Of a stretch of 64,000 nucleotides of DNA, positions 29,110 to 41,889 are shown piece after piece. Under the pieces are notes generated by a model that saw nothing but the letters and a program-made list of their open reading frames with translations, ran no database searches and was not told where the DNA came from. Origin of the DNA: Pogonophryne albipinna (lineage: Eukaryota > Chordata > Actinopteri > Perciformes > Artedidraconidae). Both the position numbers and the translations under genes were made by a program. The stretch lies in assembly GCA_028583405.1 (NCBI GenBank), contig CM053256.1:24277325-24341324 (forward strand). The letters run 5' to 3'. How positions within the stretch are numbered: position 1 is the stretch's first letter; every line of letters starts with the position of its first letter.

Positions 29110-29365
29110 ATGGTCGCGAGGTGTTTGTGTGATTTCATTTAGCTGCTAAATCCAGTGCTCTGCCTCAATTACATCTGCTTTACTCAGATGGAAAACACAC
29201 TGTGTGAGTACAGAGGGGGGGAGGGAGGTGGTGGTGGGGGGGGGGGATGGAGGATTGAATCTCTCGATGAGCTGATAGCACGTCTGCAGACAGCGAGCCA
29301 AGCTGTGCCGCTGTAATGTTATGCTAATGGTATGGTAATGATATGCTAATCTTCCGCCAGTATTC
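29110..29365. promoter_or_regulatory. candidate regulatory block with three phased POU-like octamers
   Basis: ATGCTAAT (29,321), ATGGTAAT (29,332) and ATGCTAAT (29,343) are spaced exactly 11 bp apart. Upstream are tagctgctaaatcc and a caattacatctg run. The block is unique sequence apart from a G-rich stretch at 29,214-29,246. Confidence 0.35.
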
Positions 29366-32300
29366 CACCTCAACGGAGAGAAGGGGAATCTGGGAGGCCT
29401 TTCACCATTGGTTGGAGACCGGGGACTTCCTGGTGTCAGAGTTCAAGACAGAATCACGCAGACACACACATGCACGCACACACACACACACACACACACT
29501 TAATTCTTGAAGCAGTCATCTCAGCTAAAATAAAAACAATGCCACACGCAGACCTAATCTGGCTCTAATCCGATTTGCAAAGTCTTAAGTAATAATACCT
29601 GTATACAATGCGAAGTCATGTGATGTTACTTCAAACTGGGGCGGCTGAATTGTAAGTAAGCCTGGAAGATAAGATGATACTTTTTAATTTATTTTGTATT
29701 TTAATCATCATGTAATATCAAGTCACTGTGCTGTTGTTCTGTGCATCTGACAATCATCTATTTGAGATCACGATCAGGTTCCTTTTTCCTTTGTCATTGT
29801 GTGAGAAACCCTGCACCTGTAATGGCTGCCATTACCTGCCTAGTCAAAGCGTCTCTTTCTCCCGGGCTCATAATGATTGCATTAAACCACCACGTCCTTG
29901 TTTTGGAGATGAGACTCACCATTGTGTAACAGTAATCTTTGAATCCACGTCAGTATACTGACACATAATTACAAGCGAGGGATCCTGGGTGCACTGCATT
30001 GTTTGTCTCTTTATTTAATGTTTCTACATTTCACTGCATCATTGAGAATGAGCCGATTTACCCTCCAAAAAGGAATCTATCAGCCATCTTTAAACATTTC
30101 TAAATGAGCAAGGTGTAAGACAAGTGAAAGATAAACGTAGATAGATAAACTCCATTTCCCCGACACATTTAAAAATCATAAAGACTGACAGGAAACGCTT
30201 CAGTGCACCTGCAAAATAGCAACTGCAATGCATCACAGTAAATCTGTCCGTGTGGCATAAAGACATCATCGTGGGTATTTCGCTTTGTTTTTCTTTGTGT
30301 TTCACAGTTGCAAAATGGATATGTCAAGCCTGCACAATGGAGAGACGAGATGACATTTTCCTGGATGCTGTACACTAAATCAAAGAGACCAACAATATGT
30401 TGAGTGCCAGCATGGAGACATTTAATTCCCATTCCACTCATGCGGCATTACCACTGGAATGCCAGCAGACATCACAATCCTCCCCGAGCCGGCACAGGGG
30501 CTGCTTGTCAGACTTTTCATTCCACTTCAATGTTTTAAAAAAATATATATACGCATATTACAGCAAATTGTGAAGCGTCTGATTCTTCTTGATATTAGGA
30601 TATTTACAATGGGCTTGACTTAACAAAGGCGAGTTAGTGTCAGTGACATTTAGCATCAGCCTGTGGCGACAGACAGGTAGAAGATGGTAGTCAGCAGATT
30701 GGACCTGGGGGGATCGTGAGAGTGGGGGTTGCTCAGGATATGGAGGTGCTGGGTTGGACACCTTATTAACATACAACATGCTTACTGCATATCCTTGACA
30801 ATGGATTACTACAGAATCCCAGCACAGCATCTTTTCACTGGTTTCTACACGACATGATTTCAGTACAATTTCACAAATGTGAAATCACATTATAGTCTGA
30901 CAAAAAGGGGTGTAACGATACTAGATGCGGTACGGTTTAATGGTCAAAAATGCACTATTATCATCGATGCAACCAAACAAAAGGATCATCATCCCTTAGA
31001 TGAAATGATGTTCTCCTTCCTAAATACACTGCCTAAACAAGGCATATCTTCACAATATAAACCAACAGAACATTGATATGGATCCAGTATCGACTTAATG
31101 ATGAACAAACTAAAGTCTTCGATGCAATGAGATAAAACGGTCCATATTATCTTTGAGATGTGCTTTTCTTTTTGAAATAACCATGGAAACAGCTTTTCAA
31201 TCCTCCTCCCTTACAAACATTGAATAAAAAATATAAGAATAGGGCACTTTATAGTAAACAGGCCAGTTTTATACTTTTTGATGAAAATGCATTGAAGGGC
31301 TCATTAATAACATTTTCATATTAAGGGCTGTTTTTGTAAGTTTGATTAAATGTAACTGGTTGTGTTAATGTGTCATATGAGGTTGTCTTATATTGCAGAC
31401 AAAACTTGTGATTTACCAACCTACTAACACAAATAAAGTTAGTGCATATATGTTTTTATACTGCAACGTTTTTCTTTTGTAATTCCAAGTGGCATGGAGG
31501 GACTATCAGTGGTGTAAGAGCAGAAAGAAATGCAGGGAGAAGCAGAGGTGTTTGTGTGCATACATGAGGGACAATGAGAGAGAGACATGCAGAGAGGAAG
31601 ACAGAGACGGGGGTGGACTGTCCAATACACTCCTGATAAAGGTCACAGAGATGTTTTATTCATGATCCAGGCAGCAGCAGCGGCAGCAGAGGGGCCAAGG
31701 TTGAAATGAGCTTGCGTCCCCATTCCCCAGGGCCAGCGCTGCACACGGCCTCACACCGGGCCAGCAGACACGGTCCCCTACTCCTCTAACTCTTATCAAT
31801 AATGCCAAAACGCACACTCTTTCAGTATCACTCATCAATAACTCCAATCAGACTGTTCTTTTATTGATGGAGGAACAAGCACCTGCTGCCAAAGTTCATT
31901 CTTTTAAACATGCTTAAGTGATGCTAAATTAAGGGGACTCTTGGAGACTGTAGGTGTGACGTAATGTGGGATTTTCAGACAGTCAGAAGAAGTTCCTTTC
32001 AAAATATGTTATGCCCTTGAACAGCCTCTTTGAACTCGCCCGTACAAAAGAAATACAGTATTCCAGCTATCCAAGACCCGCTCAGAGCCTTTTATTATTT
32101 TTTTTACTGCAGCAGAGAATTTCTTTTTTTAAGGGAGCTGACACCATTTCAGACTCAACACCCAAAGTAACCTTTAAAGTATTGATGTGGATAAATCACA
32201 TGTAGTCTTCTGACAAATGGAAAGATTTCACTATGACAGATTAAAACTCAGGCAAATAGGTAAAGACCCAATCATCTCTGAAGACATTCAACTGGAGCCT

Positions 32301-32587
32301 ATTCCACATATTGGAGTTTCTCACAGGCGTGCACTGGTTAGATAGGAGTGTGTATGTGCATGTATGTGTCTTTATATGTGTGTCACTGTGTGTAGACTCT
32401 AGTGCCTTTGATCAGATATGAAATATTCAGAAAGGCTGCTGTAATTTGATGAAAGTCAGATATCCCTCAAATAGGAAACAGAAGTCAGCACTTTGGCAGC
32501 TCTTGAAAAAAACAGTAACAGGGAAATGTAAGATCCAGGCCTATATATGCGGAGGCAACAACAAGGGGCTTTTAAACATGCACTGAC
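29366..32587. other. non-coding, probably intron of the minus-strand gene
   Basis: A short CA run lies at about 29,470-29,500. GC-balanced unique segments at 30,440-30,520 and 31,640-31,860 could be regulatory. No second prodomain-like exon was recognised. Confidence 0.45.
30907..31140 (+). mobile_element. hAT-related fragment (GGGGTGTAACGATAC type)
   Basis: The start ggggtgtaacgatac, followed by a cggtacggttt word, recalls the terminus of a fish hAT group. The opposite end and target duplication were not found, so this rests on one terminus. Confidence 0.35.
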
Positions 32588-32758
32588 CTGCTGTATGAAC
32601 TCCAGTGTGTGCTGCTCAGCCAGAGCTCTGGCGGCTCTGATGCCTCTGTCCATTTGCACCGCATAGAAGACGTGGCGGTTGGTCCCACGATGCCCCTCTG
32701 TGGTCACTAGCTTCATCTGCATCAGGCAGACAAGCACCAGCACAACTGCACTGAACAT
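32588..32758 (-). CDS. first coding exon of a putative secreted protease precursor (proprotein-convertase-like prodomain)
   Basis: The exon is 57 codons from ATG to a phase-0 donor CAG|GTCAGT. A spliced 5' UTR is indicated by a pyrimidine-rich acceptor ending ttgtacag five bases upstream of the ATG (exon 5' edge 32,763). Residues 1-20 are hydrophobic and look like a signal peptide (SAVVLVLVCLM). The following VFYAVQMDRGIRAARALAEQ and then LEFIQQ resembles the beta-alpha-beta start of the furin/PCSK inhibitory prodomain (pattern WAV-GG-A--A--GF-N-GQ), which in my recollection also has an exon boundary after the Gln. The paralogue cannot be named. No later exon was recognised to the left, so the next intron would exceed 32 kb. 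An unrelated secreted protein is possible. Confidence 0.5.
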
Positions 32759-32763
32759 GGAGC

Positions 32764-35370
32764 CTGTACAAAAGAAGAAGACATGGGAGAAAAGGACTGA
32801 TTAGTTATCAAATAGTTGTAGAAAATGCAAACTTTTATTTAAATGCAAGTCCATAATGTATATTTTAGGACAGTCTTAACCCACATTACTTCTTTAGAAA
32901 TGATATTAGAGTGTGTTCCTAGAAGTAAAACCAGTTTAGAAGTGGTGCCGTGATGAAGTATTTATTCAAGCCAACCTTGATGTTAGCATGACCAGAAAAA
33001 AGACTATTAAAAGTCCTTTATTCCATCGGCTGTGACTCTCCTAAATAACACTCTGTTTAAATAACTATCCCCTCCAACACACACACACACACACACACAC
33101 AAAACACACACACACACACCTTGACTCAAACTTAAGCCCCCTTTTCAAGCCTAAAGGATCCTTCTTCGGACATTCTGACACCAACACCGTCATCTAATCT
33201 GAATGTACTGTATAGTAAATGATTTATTTGAAATACAACTGATATTTGAATGGACACAAGCCATTCCAAAAACAAAACCCACAGTAATTGTATTAAGACA
33301 AGCCACTTTGTCACTTTAACAGGTAATTTCCCTATTTATGTGTGTATAAATTGTGTGTTGTTCCGTGTATGGTGAGTGTTGCTTTATTTGCCAGTGCCAA
33401 AGACACATTTCCATTTTACATAGATTTGATTGACAATAAAGTAATCTGAATTACAACGGATCCCTCAGCAAAAAGGATTGGGATTGTTCCATTGGATTTC
33501 CAAAAATTGCAGAAAACAAGATACTGCATGTGGTAAATTAACGTTTATGATACTTGTTTTGTTCAGCAGAATCATCTCCACTTCAGGTTGATGATGTTTA
33601 GTAGTTTCATTTGGTGACTTATTAGCAACTGCTATGTTTAAATGACACATAAAAGATTCAGAAATGTACGATTTGGCTAATGACATATTTATTGGGTATT
33701 TTATGTTGTGGAACAACTCTTTAACCTTTTTTTAAACCGAAATGTTTGAGCTCATTCCTGCACCATTCATTGAAAGCCTATAATAACACTGTATAGTTAA
33801 TACAGTAAATCATATATTGATATCATCAAACATAGTATAAAGAAAGCATGACGGTAAGGGTGAAACTCATGACTATTCCATTTTCCATTCATTATTTTTA
33901 AAAGTAGAAATTGTGAAAAATGCCCACCATGACATATTCATATTGCAAATGTTGTCCTATCTACAATCAAAAACACAAATATAATAAGTGTATGTATCAT
34001 AAATGATTATGAAAAGCATCACATCCTCACATTTGATAACCTGGACCCAGACTGAAAAGACTAACAAATATTTGCTCTTTTACATTTTTCAGTTCTAAAC
34101 TTATAAACAAAACTTTCCAGAATCCCACTGGATGCTCTCTCCCTAAAATAAAGTTTAAAAACTGACATTATTAATATCCACATTAAAAAAACACAAACAC
34201 CTACGATTTAAACCTTAACACAACACTCCAAATCCCATCTAACTACACACATGAGTTTAAAGAGTGTGGGATTCAGCATCTCTGCGTTGGCAATTGTGAA
34301 GCAATTTGCCCACAGCCACCTCCTCTGTACTCTTGCACGAAATCCACAGCGGCTGCCACCTACATCATGCGCACCACCCACCTGTAGCCGGAGTGAAGCG
34401 TCCAGGAGAAATCTTTCACCCAGTGCGATGAAAGCTAGAACTCTGGCATCGGGGGGCCCCGAGCTAGACAACGCACTCTCTCCAGTTCCCAACCCACACG
34501 TTTAATCTCCTGGCCTTGATGCAAATGCTTCTGAGAGCAGAAAGGCAGCGGCGCTCTCATTGTGTGAACTAACTTCCTCTTTAAGCAAAACAGGAACTTT
34601 ATCAGGCTTTTCTATGCCTGCGCTTTCCTGTGAACTGTGATAGAATGACAAGTTGTCACCTCTCTTCTCAGTGACTACTTGACAAGAAGAAAAAAAAACA
34701 CTCCGACCATAGGATGAATGCATTATTGAAGAACATTAATTGCTTACACTCCCACTCCTTCCCACAGATTATGCAACTAACATTTACTGCTGATCCACGA
34801 ATATTGTCAATATCTTTGTATATTTATATACAAGTGAGTTTATACATAAAGTTATTAGAAAAGTGATTTTATAACTTGTTAGTAAGTTTCTTTCCAAATA
34901 CACACATAGCTCCTAAACAACAAAAGGCTGAATTTCTTAGTAGCTATTTGGCAAAAATGTCATGGACAACCACTTTTTGACAAGAGTTTAAGTTAAAGTG
35001 AAAGTGCTAAACATTTTTGATGTTTCATCTTCATAATTGTGCGGTTTTTGTGTGAGTCCTCAAGATGTTCAACTAAAGATTTTAGGGTTATAGAATGTTG
35101 GCGGGAAACTTGAGCTTCTGTAAATAGTGTTGGACATTTTTTTACTTATTTCTGACATTTTCACACCAAAAAAAAATACATCAATAATTATGAAGATAAT
35201 CAACTGATTAATAAATAATTTAAACAATGGTTAGCTGCAAAAGTACATCATTGTTACAATTGAATCTATTGATCTTTGATGGATTGTTAATTAACGTTTG
35301 AAGCAAAGTGCTAACATTTTGATGTTCCAGTTTTTCAAATCTGCCAATTCAGTCTCCATGATATTTCAAG
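32764..35370. other. probable intron 1 of the minus-strand gene
   Basis: It contains the CA run at 33,077 and a GC-balanced segment at 34,250-34,500. On the minus strand that segment ends in a donor-like CTACAG|GTGGGT (about 34,381), a possible alternative non-coding exon. The rest is AT-rich. Confidence 0.35.
33077..33119 (+). repeat. (CA)n microsatellite
   Basis: Two CA runs separated by AAAA. Confidence 0.93.
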
Positions 35371-35605
35371 TCACCCTATTATGCTAGTTTTTGGTTTTCC
35401 CTTTCTTGTAGTGTGTTTTATAGGTTTGTGTGCATGCAAATGGTCCTCAAAGGCTAAACGTTGACGTCAGAGGGAGTTTCTCTCCCACTGACTCCAATGG
35501 ACTCCTTTGTTTACTTCCATAACATAATGACATTGCTATGTAACACTCACACTTTACAGACACATTTCCAAGCTGATGACCAATCACAACAGAAACCGGG
35601 CACAA
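35371..35605 (+). mobile_element. GGGGCCCTAT MITE family, 5' half
   Basis: This starts ccctattatgctagtttttgg and continues ttttccctttcttgtagtg and actccaatggactcctttg, collinear with the copy at 17,566. The 3' half is absent after ccaatcacaacaga. Confidence 0.65.
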
Positions 35606-35889
35606 CCGTATGTGAAAAATAAACCCCCAATAAATAACAAAATTAATTGAGAAAGTAATCTTAACATAATTAATAATGAATAAAATTGCTAGTTGCAGCC
35701 TTACATCATTGTTCAAATGGAATCTATTGCCTGTAATCTCTGTACTTTTTGGAACAAATTCTGCAATTTCACTCCCACTAACACACATTGGAACTCCAAA
35801 CTGGAAGATTGAGATCTCTCAATCCATTTAATTCTGTTTGTATGTTTATCTGACTTCTCTTCAAAAGCAAAGTGCCTCCTCCTGCAGCA

Positions 35890-36170
35890 TTTCCCCCCCA
35901 AACATCAAGGAGTGCATCTGACCACCGTTTAAAGTCTACAGCATCCTTCAGCTCCAATCTCCCAAGCCGCTGATTGAAATCGATAACCTCACTTGGGGCT
36001 CGGGCCCTAGTCAATCCCACTGGAGGTGCAGGGCCGGCGGGGTGCACCCCAACCAGCGAGGAGTGGGGCCTCAGGCAGAGATGGAGTAGACCGGCAGAGA
36101 GGGAGGGAGCAAAGGGTGAGCGCATGAGTACAGCAGAGCCACATTGAACAGTGTCAGGGCCTCAGGGCCT
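35890..36170. promoter_or_regulatory. candidate regulatory block left of the promoter region
   Basis: A GC-rich unique segment (ctgattgaaatcgataacct, then gggccggcggggtgcacccc) between repeats. The minus-strand frame over it (35,778-36,125) has a leucine-rich start but no family match, so it is treated as non-coding. Confidence 0.28.
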
Positions 36171-36769
36171 TCTGGGACGCTGATAAAGTACCTGGACATT
36201 TTTATAGACAAACTACTTATTTCCGTCCTCATATCGCTCGGGAAGACTGATAACTTTATATTCCTCTCAGGCAGATGAATGAAAGGAGGGGGGGGGGGGC
36301 TTTCAGGAGTTTAATTGATCAAACTGTAGCCACAAGGGTTTTTTTCTGGAGATAAAAGAGACTAGCTCTCCCTCTGTACAATGCAGAGATCTTTTAGAAA
36401 GCAGACCCAATGAAAAAAGAGAATGTAAGTCATTATGCAAAGTCATTACAAGCCTCTGACTATACTCTTTAAAGAGATGGTGTTAATGGTGGAATTGTAT
36501 GTACAGGATTTCCAGAGGTCAAACCTCTGGTCGTAGGATAACATTATTTTACAATGTCCCGATTTTTACTCTAACCAAACTTATAGACGGCTGTTTTGAG
36601 GTCAAACTATTGTAAGAGTCTGACAACAGTAAAATATCATGCATTACTTCTCAGAGGGCAACAAGGGGTAAGCCAGGGCCGAATTCACCATATACATTGG
36701 TGGGGGACACATCCCCCCCAATATTCAGATACGCTCAAAATGTCCCCCCCAATAATATATAGCCTAACT

Positions 36770-38028
36770 CAGGGGTCGGCAACCCGCGGCCCTCGAGCCG
36801 CATGCGGCCCTTTAAGCCCTCTGCTCTGGCTCCCTTGAGCTTAGACAAAAATAAGATGGAAATAAAATAAAAGTATTTGTAGGACTATTTATATTTTGTT
36901 GCATGGTTGAAAATGTTTCGTATCTTGTATTTTGAGGTGATACTGTGACACATAAATAAAAAACAAAACGGTTTTAATTAGGTCAACTAAAATATGCGTC
37001 ACATCCTGCTACGGTCCCGCGCGAGCGCCTTTTCTTGCAGGTGAATAACCTGACCCCCGGCTCGATGAGCGAACTATGGATAAATCAAAGAAAAGTACCG
37101 GAGGAACACAGGATTTAATTCTGTGTGGACAGAGTTATATGCTTTCACAGCAAACGATGCTGGTTTACCGCTATGTTTGATATGTAGAGAGAAGTTGTCA
37201 ATGGTGGTGCAGCCTTTACGTATCGAGGAACAACAAGGGAGAGGAAGACAGCTGACGATCTTCAGTCATAATTCAATGGGGTATGTAATTTATTTCAGAA
37301 AACACTTTTTGTTATATTCCATGGAATGCTCTTAACGTCCCGATAGCAATGAATATATGAAATGCTTTGACAAAAAATACATACATTTTTTTATCTCTGG
37401 AAGCCGTAGCGCTGTAAAAAGCACGACCAATCATCTGAGCCGGCCCGGCTAAAATAACTGGATGGCCTACCTGCCTGTCAGCCTTCCATCTGTGCACAAA
37501 CTTATCTCGTGCCATCATTGGTCGTGCGCGTTCATGTGTGTTGGAGGAGGGGCTCTGTGAGGAAGTCTGAAGGAAGAGGCATATTTTTTCCGGTTGTGTA
37601 TTTTTTGAAATTCTAGCGCACTCGAGCTGGTTTCTCCATTCTTACCATTCTACCTTTAACTCTTTTTAGGGTGCAGCTATATGTTTTATTTATTTCAAAG
37701 TGGGCCCATTTTAATTATATTTTGTTTCCTTCAAATGTGCAGAGGACTCCCCATGTGCTGTGTTTAATTTATTTTAAAGTAATCCTGTGTATTATTTTTA
37801 ATTCTCCTTATAGGAGTTCTTTGTTTCTTATTAGAGGTTAACAGTTTTATATAATGTAATAAATAGCCTAATAAATGCAAAAAAAATGTAGTTTTTGTCT
37901 GATATAACAATAAATACAACTTTACAAGTTATCAAGCTATGAAATATGTTTTGCGGCTCCAGACAAAAAAATGTTTTGGAAAAAGGAGCAAAATGGCTCT
38001 TTTGGTCAAAAAGGTTGCAGACCCCTGG
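36770..38028. mobile_element. hAT element with 8-bp target duplication and a transposase fragment
   Basis: The termini CAGGGGTCGGCAACC and GGTTGCAGACCCCTG are flanked by the perfect 8-bp duplication GCCTAACT (36,762-36,769 and 38,029-38,036). About 37,120-37,200 on the + strand encodes TELYAFTAND and LPLCLICREKLS, which resembles the N-terminal zinc-binding part of vertebrate hAT transposases. The rest of the transposase is missing, so the copy is non-autonomous. A TTAA MITE is nested inside. Confidence 0.85.
37272..37655. mobile_element. TTAA MITE, copy 2 (inverted, degraded)
   Basis: This is the reverse complement of the element at 1,939-2,349. It shares the attccatggaatgctctta segment, the cattgctat run and a recognisable but mutated terminal repeat ending ctaccTTTAA. 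The left terminus has lost about a dozen bases. It sits wholly inside the hAT element 36,770-38,028. Confidence 0.75.
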
Positions 38029-39104
38029 CCTAACTGATATAAAAAAATAAAAATAAAATTGCTATTCTATGACTTTTTTCTTTTGGCTATTTGTATACTT
38101 GAACATTTTTATTTTTTTCACCAAAATGATATATTCTTTTCATCTGTAAATTGGTTCTGCCTTTGTTTGTTAATGCATACCTTTATTTTGTACCCGGGGG
38201 GTGTATTTAGCTGTCGCACATCCGAGTCCAGCTTCAGTTAGCGTTGATGCTCCAAGCAGGTCAGTCCTGTTTTAATTTGCCCTCCATCAGTCCTGGTATC
38301 TTTTTCTAGTTAGCCCTAAACTATATTATTTTATTTCGTAATGGTAATGTTAATGAACCCTCCGGTTTAGCTTCTTTGTGTAAATAACTTGTAGTTCTGA
38401 TACAGTTTCATGAATATTGTTGTTTTTTGCCCCCCACGGGCGGGGGCATGGGGTTTGACAGGTTTTAAAGTATCCCATGTGTTAGTGAATTTTTATATAT
38501 TTTCCTTTAGAATGGCAGGAAATTAGTATTCAAATTTTTGGTCCCCCCCAATGTTAAGCAGTAAAGATAATTTCACTGGAGTCCAAGTAATCATTCCCAA
38601 TAAAGCAGTATGGAACTTTATTGTCCCAGGAGGGCACGGCATACGTCTTTGGCTGGTCCATCAGGACAATAAACACAGTGAAAGCAATATGTTGATATTG
38701 TTATACCGTGTTTATTCTGACAAAAGATAATTACCACTCCCAAGATCAAAGTAATACAAATCTTCAGGCATGGGGTTACTTTTATGCTGTTTGTTCATTA
38801 TATTGATTGCACATCAAATATTTTTATATATATTTTTTTGTTTGCAAAAAGTGTTTGTATAGAGTGGAGGAAATATGAAGTGTCGTCTTTCCTACAAACA
38901 GCAACATTAAGCGGTGCATTTTATCATTTTTGTCGCCGTCCTGCAATTCTCTAACTCTAGTCAACTTGCTTTTATTTGCCACTGTAATGTTAACGTCGCA
39001 GACAGGGATATAGTATCTAAATCTGAAGTGTCCTATAGAAAGAAAATGCATGCATTCACCATATATTGTCCCAAGTTGCAATTTTCAGACAGAATTACAT
39101 AAGG

Positions 39105-39556
39105 CAAGGCAAGGCAAGTTTATTTATATAGCACTTTTCAACACAAGGCAATTCAAAGTGCTTTACAAAAAACGAAAGACATTAAGAAAATGGCATTTAA
39201 AATCAGTCATTAAAAAGAAAAGATAATAACATAAACATTAAAAGAAAAAATACATGGATAAAAGTTACAGTGCAGTCTAAGATAGGAATAGTTCAATTAA
39301 AAGCAGCGACAAAAAGAAAAGTCTTCAGCCTGGATTTAAAAGTAGTCAGAGTTGCAGCGGACCTGCAGGTTTCTGGGAGTTTGTTCCAGATATTTGGAGC
39401 ATAATAACTGAACGCTGCTTCTCCAGGTTTAGTTCTGACTCTGGGGACAGAAAGCTGACCAGTCCCTGAAGACCTGAGAGATCTGGATGGTTCATAATTT
39501 AGCAGGAGGTCAGAAATGTATTTTGGGCCAAAACCATTCAAAGCTTTATAATAAGG
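39105..39556 (-). mobile_element. 5'-truncated L2-like LINE tail with 10-bp target duplication
   Basis: The minus strand encodes the C-terminal end of a LINE reverse transcriptase ORF (YAPNIWNKLPETCRSAATL, then FKSRLKTFLF, positions 39,293-39,541). A 3' end of the gctatataaataaacttgcc type follows. The copy is flanked by the direct repeat TTACATAAGG (39,095-39,104 and 39,557-39,566). This is a typical truncated insertion by target-primed reverse transcription. Confidence 0.85.
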
Positions 39557-39597
39557 TTACATAAGGTCAACAAATAGTTGCAAAAGGGGCACTTATT

Positions 39598-39598
<1 letters not shown>

Positions 39599-39684
<86 letters not shown>
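39599..39684 (+). repeat. (GT)n microsatellite
   Basis: About 43 pure GT units, 32 bp beyond the L2-like insertion. Confidence 0.97.
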
Positions 39685-39686
<2 letters not shown>

Positions 39687-39689
39687 AAA

Positions 39690-41889
39690 CTAAGACTTTC
39701 TAATCTCTATAAACAGATTATACGGTAGGCAACGGGACAAGATGCTGGTATTAGTTGTGATCAGGCTTCCAATTTTAGTCTGAGTAATATTGCCCTGTCA
39801 AGTTTGAAAATGTTCTGGTTAATTGCAGGTAAACAGTCTGTGTGAAGAACACAAGAGACGGAACGCATTAGACCAAATGCAATCTCCGAAGCTTTTAACA
39901 AGGCTACTTGTGAAACAATCTGGTTTTCGACATCTCTCAACTCAGACTCCATTCTAGAGTCTCATATGGCTTATCAGTAAACAATTGGTGACGCACAGAA
40001 CAATAAGTCTTGTTGAAATGTCACTGTGTGGCCATGGTGTCGAACTGGCTTCAGAGCCCGGCACTCGACAAAACTACACCTGACTGGTTGTAGTTTTATA
40101 AAAATAAAAGTCAAAGTTGGCTTGGCGGCTAGCTGAACATGTTTTCAGGTAGGCTAGGAGGCCACTCAGTCCTCTGATTGTTACATTCATGTTAAACCCA
40201 TGGAAACATTTGTTCAACTCTGTTTGATTATCTTGCAATCTAGATTGTTTGTTGAAGTACTCATTGATATTTTTGACTTTTATAATAACCTTTCCCCACC
40301 TTAGTCTTTTCCAGGGCTCCATAGAAAGCAGAAGGGTAACTATTAAAGTTACTTACAATGGTTGCATTCAATTTAGGTTTGCCAGGCCCTTGTCATGTCA
40401 CCGCTGAGTAATTGGCATGTCTTATGGGCACCTGAATGTACTGTAACAGAGCCACAGTAAACTTTTATTTTACTTACACTTCCGCTACTGTCCCAGGTAA
40501 GACATTTCTATTCACAGTGTAGCGCCACCTTTTAACAACCTGAATGAGGTCTAATCTGGCAACACTGTGACGGTGTATTACTTTTACTATAATGTATTTT
40601 ACAGAGGGGCAACATTTCGACATTGCTTTTACAGTAGTCTGTCAGTAGTGACAGTCATTTGTGATAGCAACAGTAGTCCAATAGACAAGGTATACATCAG
40701 ATAATTTACTGATAAAATCTCCCTGTATCAAATATAGGCTTACAATCCCTTCCTTGTCTTGTGATAATATAATACATAGGAAACATGGAATGCATTCAGA
40801 GAATGGACTGGAACACATCTTAATAGTGATGACATTTTAAAGTCCTGTGTCTTGAATTGTGGTGTGTCTCATATTGAAGTCAACCTGCTGGTGCATCCAG
40901 ACTGGAGACGAGGCTACATCAGAAGGCGGGGCGGGGGGGAAATTAAACAGGTTCAAACGACCTCACCCCCTCCATGCACCACCACGGTGCACAGAAGGGA
41001 TTCAATGGGTTTGTAGTGTAGTAACCTATGGTAGTGACAGAAAAAAAAGCAAGCATTTACCTTTCTTTTGCAGGCGACAGAGCCTTCACACACACGCGGG
41101 CTGCCTCCTGTTGAAAGCAGGAAGGGAGGTCGATGCATCGTAAAGGAACAAATCTCCCGACGCGTCCATTTTTATTGTGTCCACTTACTCCTGGTAATAA
41201 AACGTGCAAATTAGAGCATGCAAAACACTGAATCTATACCGTGTATCTCCTCACAGGACCAGTCAAAAGTGGAGAAATAACGAAGTGTAAGTCGACAAAA
41301 CGGGCACATCCACGGCGTGTGGCGGAACGGGGGGACTTTGTAAAGATGTGAGAATGCATTAGAATGCAAGAAATGGTGTGATGGCGAGAGGGACTGTTGG
41401 GAGAGACAGATCTGCATATGGAAATTGGGGTTAGCGTGGATAAAATCCTACTTAGACCACTGTAATAATTTTAGTGGTAGCTTGCAGGGTGATAACAAGT
41501 GACTAATAATACTAACATGTCTAAAAAAAAGTAATGTCATGGGGCAGGTGCTGTGGTCAAACATAACAGCACTTTCATTAACATCTATTACATCTATCAC
41601 GTTTCTTTAATAACAACCATATAGACATTTTAGACTGAGCAGTGTTTTCGCGGGTTTCTGTTATGGCCTATATATTTTGTGTAAATGAAACATACACCTG
41701 TAACTCTTTTTGTAAACAAAGACTAAACAAAAACGTTTTAAACTGATGTAATAACATTCTAAGGAGAGGGAAAATAGTTCGCAGGGTTTTCAGTGAAGAC
41801 GTTGACTTTCCTCTTTCACAAAACTTAAGAAATAAAGACGTTAAAACAAGCATAAGTCATGTCAAACAAGTACAGAGCATGAACACACT
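39690..41889. other. non-coding DNA left of the promoter
   Basis: Unique AT-rich DNA with a GC-balanced stretch at 40,900-41,110. No repeats were recognised and no convincing exon was seen on either strand. Confidence 0.4.

Noticed and set aside
34208..34505. Overlapping plus- and minus-strand frames in a GC-balanced patch
   Set aside because: Neither product resembles a known protein; a donor-like site on the minus strand makes a non-coding exon possible but unsupported.
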